From assembly GCA_963796705.1 (NCBI GenBank), contig CAWCMK010000001.1, forward strand, positions 248,001 through 312,000: a stretch of DNA of 64,000 nucleotides, written 5' to 3'. Origin of the DNA: VRUE01 sp963796705 (GTDB lineage Bacteria > Actinomycetota > Thermoleophilia > Solirubrobacterales > 70-9). The notes beneath the pieces are model-generated. The model saw only the letters and a list, made by a program, of their open reading frames with translations. It made no database searches and was not told where the DNA came from. Of this stretch, positions 41,728-50,677 are shown in pieces. How positions within the stretch are numbered: the first letter of the stretch is position 1; each line of letters starts with the position of its first letter. Position numbers and translations under genes: made by a program.

Positions 41728-42387
41728 GTGAGCGACGCGGAGACCGAGAAGCGCATCGCCGCCGAGGCGGCGGCGGAGCTGGTCGAGGAGGGGATGAGGG
41801 TCGGTCTCGGCACGGGTTCGACGGTCGCCCACCTGCTGCCGGCGATTGCCGCGCGTGGCCTGATCGGCATCCGTTGCGTCGCCACCTCGGTTGCGACCGA
41901 GGAGCGGGCCCGCGAGCTGGGAATCCCGGTCGAGGAGTTCAGCGAGCTGGGGCATCTCGACATCGCGATCGATGGCACCGACCAGCTGACACCCGACGGC
42001 TGGCTGGTCAAGGGCGGCGGCGGTGCCCATCTGCGCGAGAAGATCGTCGCCGCGGCGGCGACGCGCTTCATCGTGATCTGCGACTCGAGCAAGCCGGTCG
42101 AGCGCCTCAGGGCGCCGGTCCCGTTGGAGCTTTTCGCCTTCGGCCTGATCGCCACCCTCGAGCGGCTGGGTTCAGACGTGACCCTGCGCCCCGCAACGCC
42201 CGCCAGCCCCGATGGTGGCCTGATCGCCGACTACCGCGGTGCGGTGGCCGACCCGGAGTCGCTCGCCGTTCACCTCGAGGCCGATCCCGGCCTCGCCGCC
42301 CACGGTCTCTTCCCGCCGGATATGGTCAGCGAGGTCTTGGTGGGGAGAGGAGACGCCGTGGATCGCTTAACGCCGACCGTAGATTAG
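41728..42387 (+). CDS. rpiA: ribose-5-phosphate isomerase A
   Basis: 219 residues from GTG 41728. Signatures are GMRVGLGTGSTVAHLLPAI (phosphate loop), HLDIAIDGTDQLTPDGWLVK, then GGGGAHLREKIVAAAA with the catalytic residues. It interconverts ribose-5-phosphate and ribulose-5-phosphate, linking the zwf/gnd branch to tkt/tal. The frame is open further upstream but that part is antisense to the FHA gene. It is followed after 10 bp by an FAD oxidoreductase with a strong ribosome site. Confidence 0.95.
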   Translation: MSDAETEKRIAAEAAAELVEEGMRVGLGTGSTVAHLLPAIAARGLIGIRCVATSVATEERARELGIPVEEFSELGHLDIAIDGTDQLTPDGWLVKGGGGAHLREKIVAAAATRFIVICDSSKPVERLRAPVPLELFAFGLIATLERLGSDVTLRPATPASPDGGLIADYRGAVADPESLAVHLEADPGLAAHGLFPPDMVSEVLVGRGDAVDRLTPTVD

Positions 42388-42397
42388 GAGGAGAGCA

Positions 42398-43765
42398 GTG
42401 ACCGATTTCACGGAACTTGCCATCGCCGGCAGGGTCGCGACCCCCGGTGAGGCCGACTGGGACGCGGTGCGCAGCGGCTGGAACCTGGCGACCGACCAGC
42501 GACCGGCCGCCGTTGCGATCGTCCAGAGCGCCGAGGACGTCGCCGCGACGGTGGCCTTCGCGGTCGCCAACGATCTGCGGGTCGCCGGCCAGGGAACCGG
42601 GCACGGCTCCGCCGGTCTGCCCTCGCTGGAGGGGACGATCCTGATCAAGACCGCCGGAATGCGCGGCGTCGAGATCGACTCAGAGGCAAAGACGGCGCGG
42701 GTCGAGGCGGGCGTACTGTCCGCCGAGCTCGGTGAAGCCGGCCAGCCGCACGGCCTCTGCGGGATGCCGGGCTCCTCTCCCGATGTCGGCGTCGTCGGCT
42801 ACACCCTGGGCGGCGGTCTCAGCTGGCTTGGACGCAAGCATGGCTTCGCCTGCAACCGGGTGAGGGCGATCGAGCTGGTCAGCGCCGAGGGCGAGCCGCT
42901 GACCGTCGATGCAAACGAGGGCGCCGAACTTTTCTGGGCACTGCGGGGGGGCGGGGGCGGTTATGCGATCGTCACCGCCCTGCACCTCGACATGCTCGAG
43001 CTGCCCGAGATCTACGCGGGGGCGCTCGTCTTCCCGGCTGAGCTCGGCGTCGAGGCGGTCCGCGCCTACCGCGACTGGGCGACCGCGCAACCCGACGAGG
43101 TCTCCTCCGTGGTCCGCTTCCTGACGCCGCCACCGATCCCCGATGTGCCCGAGCCGATCCGCGGTAGGCCTCTGCTGACGATCGACGGCGCCTGCATCGT
43201 CGACAGCGAGCAGGAGGGCGAGGCCGTGATGGCGCCCATGCGGGCACTCGGGGAGACGATCATGGACACCTACGGCTGGATGCCGGCGTCCGGGCTCAGC
43301 CACATCCACATGGACCCCGAGAATCCGGTCCCGGGGATCGGCGAAGGCGGCCTTGTCGGCGAGCTCACCGACGAGGCGATCGACGCATTCGTCGGCCTCG
43401 CCGGCGCGGATTCCGGCTCCCCGATGCTGTTGAGTGAGCTACGCCACTTGGGCGGCGCCTTCGGCCGCCCGGCGCAGAACGCCGGCGCACTCGCCAAGAT
43501 CGACGCCGATTACGTCATGTACAGCGTCGGCATGCCGATGACCCCGGAGCTCGGCGCGGCGATTCCCGCCCACCTGGCGAAGATCGAGGAGACGATGCGC
43601 CCCTGGCACCCGGGCGGTGCCTACTTCAACTTCACCGAGGCACCCTGCGATCTGGACGCGATCCTCCCGCCCGAGGTCTGCGATCGCCTGCGCCAGGTAA
43701 AGCGCGACTGGGATCCGCAGGGCCGGGTCGTCGCCAACCACGCTGTATCGCTCGGGGAGGTGTAG
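42398..43765 (+). CDS. FAD-linked oxidase, BBE-like (PCMH-type)
   Basis: 455 residues, GTG start behind a strong TTAGGAGGAG ribosome site. The N-terminal FAD-binding PCMH domain has GQGTGHGSAG (His position used for covalent FAD) and SPDVGVVGYTLGGGLSWLGR. The second covalent-attachment Cys of bicovalent berberine-bridge enzymes is absent (SPDVG where CPTVG would be). A BBE-like C-terminus ends AYFNFTEAP...PQGRVVANH. The family oxidises alcohols, sugars and sugar lactones with O2 or another acceptor. Co-transcribed with rpiA, so a sugar or polyol substrate is plausible but unproven. Confidence 0.85.
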   Translation: MTDFTELAIAGRVATPGEADWDAVRSGWNLATDQRPAAVAIVQSAEDVAATVAFAVANDLRVAGQGTGHGSAGLPSLEGTILIKTAGMRGVEIDSEAKTARVEAGVLSAELGEAGQPHGLCGMPGSSPDVGVVGYTLGGGLSWLGRKHGFACNRVRAIELVSAEGEPLTVDANEGAELFWALRGGGGGYAIVTALHLDMLELPEIYAGALVFPAELGVEAVRAYRDWATAQPDEVSSVVRFLTPPPIPDVPEPIRGRPLLTIDGACIVDSEQEGEAVMAPMRALGETIMDTYGWMPASGLSHIHMDPENPVPGIGEGGLVGELTDEAIDAFVGLAGADSGSPMLLSELRHLGGAFGRPAQNAGALAKIDADYVMYSVGMPMTPELGAAIPAHLAKIEETMRPWHPGGAYFNFTEAPCDLDAILPPEVCDRLRQVKRDWDPQGRVVANHAVSLGEV

Positions 43766-43896
43766 GTCCCGAGGCGCGAAGGGCGCCCCGAAGGGCCGGC
43801 CGGATCTCGCAGCGAGCAGATCGAGCCCAGCGCGCGCCCTGTCTCGATCTCCTCGGGTCCTGCCCGCGCGGGGCCACTCGCCAGGGACCGAGGACA

Positions 43897-44574
43897 TCAC
43901 CGCGGCCCGGCGGCGTCTTGATCGGCGACGATCGTCATCTCGTCGTTCTCGACCCGCCCCGCGGGAATCGAGCGATCGCCGGCCAGCAGCTTGGCCAGGG
44001 CCTCCCTCTTGGCCGGCCCCGTCACCAACCAGAGGATCCGGCGGGCGGCGCCGAGCGCCGGGTAGGTGAGGGTCATCCGGCGGTGGTCCTGGTAGGCGGT
44101 CTCGGTCACCGCGACGCAGCGATCGCTCACCTCCAGGACGGGGTCGCCGGGGACCAGCGAGGCGGTGTGACCGTCGGGCCCCAGGCCGAGGTGGACGAGG
44201 TCGAGGCGCTCGGGCAGCGATTCCTCATATTCGAGCGCCGCCGCCTCGGGGTCGCGCTGGGTGACCGGCATTGGCCTGATCGCCGCCTGGTTCTCCATTG
44301 AGAGCGCGAGCACGATATGGGTCAGGTTGCGCTCCTGGCTGCCGGGGGCGGCGACGCGCTCGTCGACCTGGTAGAGGGTCGTCTCCGCCCAGGGCATGTC
44401 CTCGCGGTCGCTGAGGATCGCCAACATCCCCCAGGGGGTGCGGCCGCCGCTCACCGCGAGCGAGAAGGAGCCGCGCTCGGCAACCGCCTCGCGACCGGCG
44501 GCGGCGATCAGGTCGGCGGCCAGCGGAGCCGCGTCCCTTTCCTGCGCGAGGACCTCCAGCCGCGGCGCGCTCAT
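43897..44574 (-). CDS. pgl: 6-phosphogluconolactonase
   Basis: 225 residues from ATG 44574, 13 bp after gnd on the same strand. Family motifs: SLAVSGGRTPWGMLAIL, LYQVDERVAAPGSQERN, and LGLGPDGHTASLVPGDP (catalytic loop with His). It hydrolyses 6-phosphogluconolactone to 6-phosphogluconate, the step between Zwf and Gnd. Its position in a gnd-pgl operon divergent from zwf puts the whole oxidative branch at one locus. Confidence 0.93.
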   Translation of the reverse strand: MSAPRLEVLAQERDAAPLAADLIAAAGREAVAERGSFSLAVSGGRTPWGMLAILSDREDMPWAETTLYQVDERVAAPGSQERNLTHIVLALSMENQAAIRPMPVTQRDPEAAALEYEESLPERLDLVHLGLGPDGHTASLVPGDPVLEVSDRCVAVTETAYQDHRRMTLTYPALGAARRILWLVTGPAKREALAKLLAGDRSIPAGRVENDEMTIVADQDAAGPR

Positions 44575-44587
44575 CGAGATTCGCGCT

Positions 44588-45607
44588 TCACGACGAGGAC
44601 TTCTCGACGTGACCGCCGAACTGCTTGCGCATCGCCGAGAGGACCTTGTCGGCGAAGTCATCGAGCCCTCGCGAGGCGAAGCGCTCGAACAGCGCCGTCG
44701 TCAGGACGGGCGCCGGAACTCCCTCATCGATCGCCGCGATCGAGGTCCAGCGACCCTCTCCGGAGTCTGAGACGCGCCCGGCGAAATCCGCCAAATCGGG
44801 CGATTCCTGCAGGGCCGCGGCGGTCAGGTCGAGCAGCCAGGAGCCGATCACGCTGCCCCGGCGCCACACCTCGGCGATCTCGGGCAGATCAAGGTCGTAC
44901 CGGTAGTACTCGGGCTGCTCGAGCGGTGCCGTCTCCGCGTCCGCCTCACGCCGGACCTTGCCGGCGTTGGCATGCTTGAGCACGTTGAGCCCCTCGGCGT
45001 AGGCGGCCATCACCCCATACTCGATCCCGTTGTGGACCATCTTCACGAAGTGGCCGGCGCCGCTGGGGCCGCAGTGCAGGTAGCCGTTCTCGGCCGGGCC
45101 GGGCTCTCCGTCGCGACCGGGAGTGCGCTCGGCCACCGCGACCCCTGGCGCCAGCGAGGCGAAGATCGGGTCCAGCCGCTCGATCGCCCGGTCGGGCCCA
45201 CCGATCATCAGGCAGTAACCGCGCTCGAGCCCGAAGACGCCGCCACTGGTGCCGCAGTCGACGTAGTCGATCCCCCTGGCGCCCACCTTCTCGGCGCGGC
45301 GGATGTCGTCGCGGTAGTAGGAGTTGCCACCGTCGATGATCGCGTCGCCGTCCGCGAGCACCGCCGCGACCCCCTCGATCGTCTGCTCGGTGATCTCGCC
45401 AGCCGGGACCATCACCCAGATCGAGCGGGGAGCGCTCAGCTTTGCGGCCAGCTCCTCGAGCGAGGCGCTGGCCTCGGCACCCTCCCCGGCCAGTTCTTTG
45501 ACCGCGTCGGGGTTGACGTCATAGGAGACGATCCGGTGCCCGTCGCGCATCAGCCGCCGCGCCATGTTCGCCCCCATCCGACCCAGTCCGACGATTCCCA
45601 GCTCCAT
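44588..45607 (-). CDS. gnd: 6-phosphogluconate dehydrogenase, short NAD-type
   Basis: 339 residues, the short class, compared with ~470 for the classic NADP enzyme. The Rossmann start IVGLGRMGANMARRLMRDGH is followed by SYDVNPDAV: the Asp after strand 2, where NADP enzymes have an Asn-Arg pair, predicts NAD preference. Catalytic and substrate residues appear in YVDCGTSGGVFGLERGY, GAGHFVKMVHNGIEYGVM (Lys, Asn) and a short helical C-terminus. It oxidatively decarboxylates 6-phosphogluconate to ribulose-5-phosphate. Leaderless: TAGGGT 6 nt upstream. First gene before pgl. Confidence 0.92.
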   Translation of the reverse strand: MELGIVGLGRMGANMARRLMRDGHRIVSYDVNPDAVKELAGEGAEASASLEELAAKLSAPRSIWVMVPAGEITEQTIEGVAAVLADGDAIIDGGNSYYRDDIRRAEKVGARGIDYVDCGTSGGVFGLERGYCLMIGGPDRAIERLDPIFASLAPGVAVAERTPGRDGEPGPAENGYLHCGPSGAGHFVKMVHNGIEYGVMAAYAEGLNVLKHANAGKVRREADAETAPLEQPEYYRYDLDLPEIAEVWRRGSVIGSWLLDLTAAALQESPDLADFAGRVSDSGEGRWTSIAAIDEGVPAPVLTTALFERFASRGLDDFADKVLSAMRKQFGGHVEKSSS

Positions 45608-45613
45608 CCCGTA

Positions 45614-45657
45614 ACCCTATGCCACCGGCTCGGCGGACTCGCTCCACTCGATAGCCT
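45614..45657. promoter_or_regulatory. divergent promoters gnd-pgl / zwf
   Basis: Minus-strand TAGGGT (45614-45619) lies 6 nt before the gnd ATG at 45607. Plus-strand TAGCCT (45652-45657) lies 9 nt before the zwf ATG at 45667. The 59-bp gap could hold one shared operator for the oxidative pentose phosphate genes. Confidence 0.55.
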
Positions 45658-45666
45658 GGCGGGCCG

Positions 45667-47067
45667 ATGGCCGCCAAGCGGAGCCCTGAGGAAGCCGACG
45701 TCCTGACGATCTTCGGGATCAGCGGCGACCTGGCGAAGAAAATGACCTTCCGGGCCCTCTACCGGCTGGAGGCGCGCGAAAAGCTGAACTGCCCGATCGT
45801 CGGCGTCGCAATCGACGATTGGGACGACAAGCGCTTGCGCGAGCATGCCCGGGAGGCGGTCTCGACGAGCGTGTCGAGTCCCGACGGCGACGTCTTCGAT
45901 CGCCTCGCAAAGCGCCTCTCCTACGTCCAGGGCGACTACGGCGATTCCGCGACATTCACCCGGGTGGCCAAGGCGATCAAGGGAGCAAAGCAGCCGGTCT
46001 TCTACCTCGAGGTCCCGCCCTCGCTGTTCGCAACGGTCGTGCACGGCCTCGCCGGCGCCGGGCTGACCGACGCTGCGCGGGTCGTGATCGAGAAGCCCTT
46101 TGGCCACGACCTCGACTCGGCCCGCGCCCTCAATGCCGAACTGCGCGAGGTCCTGCGTGAAGACCAGATCCTGCGCATCGACCATTACCTCGGCAAGGAG
46201 CCGGTGATGGACATCACCTACCTGCGCTTCGCCAACTCCATCCTCGAGCCGGTCTGGAATCGCCAGCACGTCGCGCACGTCCAGATGACGATCGCCGAGG
46301 ATTTCGGGGTGGAGGACCGGGGCCGCTTCTATGACGCGGTCGGCGCGATGCGCGACGTGATCCAAAACCACGCCCTGCAGGTGCTCGCCCTGGTCGGGAT
46401 GGGGCCGCCGACGGGCAACCATCCCGACTCGATCCGCGACAAGAAGCTCGAATTCTTCAAAGCTGTGCGGACCGCGAACCCCGAGAAGTACGTTCGCGGC
46501 CAATACGACGGCTTTCGCGAAGTGCCAAACGTCGCCCCCGACTCAAGCACCGAGACCTTCGCGGCGCTCGAGCTCGAAGTCGATAGCTGGCGCTGGAGCG
46601 GCGTCCCCTTCTTCATCCGCGCCGGCAAGTACATGCCGAGGAAGGCCAGCGAGGTGACCGTCACCTTCAAGCGCCCGCCGCGCCTCGGCGTCGGCTCAGG
46701 TGCGAAGCCCGATCCCAACCAGCTGGCGGTGCGAATCGAGCCGGTGCCCGGGGCCCGCATCCGCCTGTTCGCCAAGAAAGCCGGCGAGGAGGCCTTCGAG
46801 CCCGCCGACCTAGCGGTCCTGTTCGAGAAGGCTCCTGGTGAGGACCCGGAGCCCTATGAGCGGCTGCTGGGCGACGCCCTCGCGGGCAGCTACACGCTCT
46901 TCACACGCCAGGACACCGTCGAGGAGACCTGGCGAATCGTGCAGCCGCTGATCGACGAACCGGGACCCGTATACCCCTACGCACCCGGCACCTGGGGCCC
47001 GCCGGAGACCAACACGCTGACGCGCGGCCTCTGCCAGTGGTCAGAGCCCTGGCTTCCCGGGAGCTGA
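45667..47067 (+). CDS. zwf: glucose-6-phosphate 1-dehydrogenase
   Basis: 466 residues. N-terminal coenzyme motif TIFGISGDLAKKMTFRALYR (GxxGDLAxx), RVVIEKPFGHDLDSA, and the active-site signature RIDHYLGKEPVMD with the catalytic His. FIRAGKYMPRKASEVTVTFK is the conserved substrate/structural region. It oxidises glucose-6-phosphate to the lactone with NADP or NAD. Divergent from gnd-pgl, which take the product onward. Normal family length; no opcA partner gene adjacent. Confidence 0.96.
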   Translation: MAAKRSPEEADVLTIFGISGDLAKKMTFRALYRLEAREKLNCPIVGVAIDDWDDKRLREHAREAVSTSVSSPDGDVFDRLAKRLSYVQGDYGDSATFTRVAKAIKGAKQPVFYLEVPPSLFATVVHGLAGAGLTDAARVVIEKPFGHDLDSARALNAELREVLREDQILRIDHYLGKEPVMDITYLRFANSILEPVWNRQHVAHVQMTIAEDFGVEDRGRFYDAVGAMRDVIQNHALQVLALVGMGPPTGNHPDSIRDKKLEFFKAVRTANPEKYVRGQYDGFREVPNVAPDSSTETFAALELEVDSWRWSGVPFFIRAGKYMPRKASEVTVTFKRPPRLGVGSGAKPDPNQLAVRIEPVPGARIRLFAKKAGEEAFEPADLAVLFEKAPGEDPEPYERLLGDALAGSYTLFTRQDTVEETWRIVQPLIDEPGPVYPYAPGTWGPPETNTLTRGLCQWSEPWLPGS

Positions 47068-47092
47068 GCGAAACCGCCCAGATCGTCGCGGC

Positions 47093-48091
47093 TCAGGAGC
47101 CCTGGGCGCGGCGGCGCAGGGCGAGGCCGGTGACGATCTCCCGGACCAGCCGCTCGGCGACCAGGGCGGTGATGTCCGCTGAGCCGACGCCGGTCGGGAT
47201 CACCTCGACGACCTCTGCCCCGACGATCTCCAGCTGGCTGGACAGCAGCCGGCAGGCGCGCAGCAGCTCGGCGCTCGTCATCCCCCCCGGCTCGGGAGTT
47301 CCCGTGCCTGGGGCAAAGGCCGGGTCGAGCACGTCGACGTCAACCGAGAGGAAGGCCGGACCCCCACCGAGGGTGGCGATGGCGCGCTCGAGAGCCAGGT
47401 CGATGCCCTGCTCGCGCACCTCGTGCATGAAGATGCTGGTGATGCCGAGCTCTGACTGCCAGCTGAACTCCTCCTCACCGGGCCAGTAGCCACGCAACCC
47501 GATCTGGACGTAGCGGGCCGGGTCAACCTGTCCCCCCTCGACCAGTCGCCGCATCGGGGTCCCGTGGGAGCGGCGCACGCCGAAGACCTCGGCCCCGGTA
47601 TCGGTGTGGGTGTCGAAGTGGACGAGGCCGACCGGCGCGCCCCGGTGATCCGCGCAGGCGCCTATGTCGGGCTCGGCGATGCCGTGGTCGCCACCGAGGA
47701 CGATCGGGATCGCGCCCGCACTCAGAACCTCGGCGAGCGTCCGGCGGATCGCCGCATCGGTGGCCGCAGGGTCGGCGGGCAGCACCGGGGCATCACCGTA
47801 GTCCAGGACCCGCAGCTCGCCGAACCCATCGATACCAGCCTCCAGGTGCGCGCCGGGAGGACAGCTGGCAGCGCGGATCGCGCGCGGAGCGAAACGGGCA
47901 CCCGGACGATCGGAGACGAGGTCGTCGGTGGGCGCCCCGACAATCGCGACGTCAGCGCCGGCCAGATCGGCCGGATCCTCGGTGTAGGGCATGCCCGAGA
48001 AGCTGAGCAGCCCCGCGAAATCGGGCTTCTCACCGAACTCGCGCCAGCGCTGCAGCGGATCGATCATCTGCCGCCAGTCTTCCACCTTCAC
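47093..48091 (-). CDS. agmatinase/ureohydrolase family
   Basis: 332 residues, GTG start. Binuclear manganese site motifs: VLGGDHGIAEPD, LVHFDTHTDTG (HxDxHxD-type) and SVDVDVLDPAFAPGTGTPEP (DxD) with GG after. This is the arginase/agmatinase/formiminoglutamase fold; the GTGTPEPGG loop favours agmatinase or a guanidine-type hydrolase over arginase. It releases urea from a guanidino compound in the cytoplasm. Divergent from a secreted hydrolase gene 28 bp away, convergent with zwf. Substrate cannot be fixed from sequence. Confidence 0.87.
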   Translation of the reverse strand: MKVEDWRQMIDPLQRWREFGEKPDFAGLLSFSGMPYTEDPADLAGADVAIVGAPTDDLVSDRPGARFAPRAIRAASCPPGAHLEAGIDGFGELRVLDYGDAPVLPADPAATDAAIRRTLAEVLSAGAIPIVLGGDHGIAEPDIGACADHRGAPVGLVHFDTHTDTGAEVFGVRRSHGTPMRRLVEGGQVDPARYVQIGLRGYWPGEEEFSWQSELGITSIFMHEVREQGIDLALERAIATLGGGPAFLSVDVDVLDPAFAPGTGTPEPGGMTSAELLRACRLLSSQLEIVGAEVVEVIPTGVGSADITALVAERLVREIVTGLALRRRAQGS

Positions 48092-48119
48092 GCCCGTCGC
48101 TTGCTAGAAGAGGACCCCG

Positions 48120-49199
48120 ATGTCAGCGACTGCCCCAATGCGCGCCCTCGCGGCGGCTCTGGCGCTCGCCTGCGCCTGGTTGGGGTCGAGCGCCGCGCCG
48201 GCCGAGGCGGGACTGCTGCAGCCGCCGGGACGCGAGGTCTTCTTCGGCGCCAGCGACACCGGCGACCCGGCCGACTTCGGACACCTCTCGCGGGCGCTGC
48301 ACAAGCACCCGGCGGTGATTGAGTCCTTCCGCAGCTGGGGCGATGATTTCCACGGCTCAATCGAACGCTGGCAGACGGCCCGCGCCCGCCCGCTGCTCCA
48401 CATCACGACCGCGGACAGCCAGGATGGGCACGAGATCCTCACCCTGCGGGCGATCGCCCACGGCGCTGGCGATGAATACCTGGTCCGCCTCAACCAGCTC
48501 TTCTGGGCGAAGCAGATGAAGGCCTACGTGCGGCCCCTCGGCGAGCCCAACCGCTGTCTCAATGTCTACGCCGCCTATGACTGCTCCGGGAACCCGCGTG
48601 ACCCGGCCGACAGCCCTCACTGGTACCGGCTTGCCTTCCGCCGGATCTATGTGATCGTCCACGGGGGCGGCCGCTTGGCGAAAATCAACCGGCGGCTCGC
48701 CGAAGCCGGCGTGCCGCCGCTGCGAAGCAACGTCGGGGGCCTGCCCGCGGCACCCGTGGCGATCATTTGGAGCCCGCTCCCCTCCGGCTCGCCGACCGTT
48801 CCGCAGAACCGCCCACGCCACTTTTATCCAGGCTCGCGCTGGGTCGACTGGGCGGGAACCGATTTCTACGCCGCCTACCCCGAATGGCGGTCGCTGAGCG
48901 GCCTCTACAACCGCTACACCGGCAAGCCGTTCGCGATCACCGAGTGGGGCGTCGAAAGCGGCGATGACCCGAGCTTCGTCAGGCAGCTGTTCGCCTGGCT
49001 TTATCGGCACCGACGCTGCAAAATGCTCGTCTACTACCAGGACTTCGGCTCGACCAGCAGCTACCGGATCCAGAACTACCCCGCGAGCCTCGGGGTGCTC
49101 CGAAATCAGCTCCACTCGCCGCTCTTCCCCTCCTTCGCACCCGACTTCCCAGAACCACCACCGCCGCCTCCCGGCGGAGTCCCGACGCCGGCCGGCTAG
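48120..49199 (+). CDS. secreted GH26-like glycoside hydrolase
   Basis: 359 residues with a signal peptide (ALAAALALACAWLGSSAAPA). The mature TIM-barrel-like domain has VFFGASDTGDPADFGHL, HITTADSQDG, AYVRPLGEPN (position of the acid/base Glu in GH26: RPLxExN), WVDWAGTDFYAAYPEW and KPFAITEWGVESGD (nucleophile Glu on the last strands). This suggests a beta-mannanase- or related glycanase-type enzyme acting outside the cell; substrate unknown. GAGGA precedes the ATG. The C-terminus is Pro-rich. Its TAG shares CTAG with the stop of the convergent GT39-like gene. Confidence 0.7.
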   Translation: MSATAPMRALAAALALACAWLGSSAAPAEAGLLQPPGREVFFGASDTGDPADFGHLSRALHKHPAVIESFRSWGDDFHGSIERWQTARARPLLHITTADSQDGHEILTLRAIAHGAGDEYLVRLNQLFWAKQMKAYVRPLGEPNRCLNVYAAYDCSGNPRDPADSPHWYRLAFRRIYVIVHGGGRLAKINRRLAEAGVPPLRSNVGGLPAAPVAIIWSPLPSGSPTVPQNRPRHFYPGSRWVDWAGTDFYAAYPEWRSLSGLYNRYTGKPFAITEWGVESGDDPSFVRQLFAWLYRHRRCKMLVYYQDFGSTSSYRIQNYPASLGVLRNQLHSPLFPSFAPDFPEPPPPPPGGVPTPAG

Positions 49200-50677
49200 C
49201 GTCCGGTTCGCGGTCCATCGAGCAGGACGGCGTTGTTCGCGTAGCCGGTGAAGTTGTGGATCAGCCGCCCCCAGGCGAGCGCCTGGGGGCGCGCCGCCCG
49301 GTAGCGGACGAGGGTCATGCGTCCCTCTCTCAGCTGCTCGACCTGGTGGAAGGAGCGCGGCAGGGCGCTGTGGCGCGGCGGCGGCGGCCGGCCGCTGACA
49401 ACCGCGACTTCGGCCACCGGGACCGGTCCCAGGCGGCGCCAGAACTTGCCCTTTTCGATCCGCTCGCCGCGATCGATGTAGAAGGCCAGCGGTTCGTCGC
49501 CCTGTTCCCAGACGACGATCGCACGCGGTCCCCGCGGCGGGCCGATCAACGAGGCGACGCTGCGCCAGTCGTCGCGCTGCAGCGCTGGGCGGAAGTCAAC
49601 GTAGATACAGAAGGCGAGCCAGTAGGCGACCAGGATGGCGCCCACCGCGATCCCGATCACGCCGCTGCGCGGGGCCGCGATGCCGGCGGCCCCGACCATC
49701 GCCAGCGGGATCAGGGCCGGCAGCAGGTTGCGGGTCAAGACGAAGTCCTGGCCGAGGGCCGCGGCCAGCAGAGCGCCGGCGATCGCACCGCCTCCGATCG
49801 CAAGGGCGACGCCGGCGCCGCGGCGTTCTCGCTCGCCACCGCGCAAGAGCAGCAGGCCGACCGCGGCGGCGAACAGGGCCATCGGCGCCAGGGCGTGCTT
49901 GAGCAGCCCCGTTTCCCCGGCGAAGAAGGCGACCCCGGCATCGTGCAGGCGGCGAGTGAGGTGGAAGGTTGCGATCCAGTCGTTGTTGGAGCCCTGCGCC
50001 TGGTGCAGGGCGATCGGCGCCAGCGCCAACCCGGCGGCGGCCACGACGGCGACCGCCGCCGCAGCCCGGCGCAGCGGGCGGACCGCGACGAGCAGCCAGA
50101 GCGCCTCGATCGCCAGCGGGAAGAAGGCGAAATAGTGGGTCGCCAATGCCAGGGCCGAGAAAACCGCCCACCAGGCGAGGTCCCTTCTCGAGGCGGTGCG
50201 CCTGGCGCGCAGGAAGAACAGCAGCGCCGCGGTGCTGAGCAGGACCAGGAGCGCATAGGCGCGAGCGTCCTGTGAGTACCAGACGAGGATCGGATTGACC
50301 GCGACGAGCGCGGCGATCACGAGGCCAACCCGGCGGCCGATCAGTTCGCGGCCGGCGAGATATGCGACCGGTACGGTGGCCGTCCCGAAGAGCGCCGAGA
50401 GCGAGCGCAGGCCGACCTCGTGGACGCCGAAAAGGTGGGACCAGCCCCAGGCCAGGAGGTAATAAAGAGGTGGCGTTGACTCGCTCGTCCAGACCAGGTG
50501 CATCGTGCCCGTGAGGCTGGCGATCAGGACCCGTCCGGCGGTCACCGCCTCGTCGTGGCGATAGCTCTGCAGGCCGAGCGTCGAGAAACGGATCGCCGCG
50601 CCGAGAGCGGTGAGGCCGACGATCGCCCACAGGAACCACCGCGTCGAGTTCGTTTTGGTGATTTCCTGAGACGCCAT
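49196..50677 (-). CDS. GT39/ArnT-like membrane glycosyltransferase
   Basis: 493 residues from ATG 50677. About 11 TM helices; the first outer loop has LGLQSYRHDEAVTAGRVL, whose Asp-Glu is the GT-C catalytic-site pair, followed by STPPLYYLLAWGWSHLFG and NPILVWYSQDARAYALLVLL as in the PMT/ArnT superfamily. It should transfer a sugar from a polyprenyl-phosphate donor to a lipid, glycan or protein outside the membrane. The C-terminal outside domain ends MTLVRYRAARPQALAWGRL. Divergent from a paralogue at 50676 with overlapping start codons (CATG). Confidence 0.82.
   Translation of the reverse strand: MASQEITKTNSTRWFLWAIVGLTALGAAIRFSTLGLQSYRHDEAVTAGRVLIASLTGTMHLVWTSESTPPLYYLLAWGWSHLFGVHEVGLRSLSALFGTATVPVAYLAGRELIGRRVGLVIAALVAVNPILVWYSQDARAYALLVLLSTAALLFFLRARRTASRRDLAWWAVFSALALATHYFAFFPLAIEALWLLVAVRPLRRAAAAVAVVAAAGLALAPIALHQAQGSNNDWIATFHLTRRLHDAGVAFFAGETGLLKHALAPMALFAAAVGLLLLRGGERERRGAGVALAIGGGAIAGALLAAALGQDFVLTRNLLPALIPLAMVGAAGIAAPRSGVIGIAVGAILVAYWLAFCIYVDFRPALQRDDWRSVASLIGPPRGPRAIVVWEQGDEPLAFYIDRGERIEKGKFWRRLGPVPVAEVAVVSGRPPPPRHSALPRSFHQVEQLREGRMTLVRYRAARPQALAWGRLIHNFTGYANNAVLLDGPRTGR

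Noticed and set aside
45550..46503. Minus-strand ORF antisense to zwf and gnd start
   Set aside because: Shadow of the conserved zwf frame; no domain and no ribosome site.
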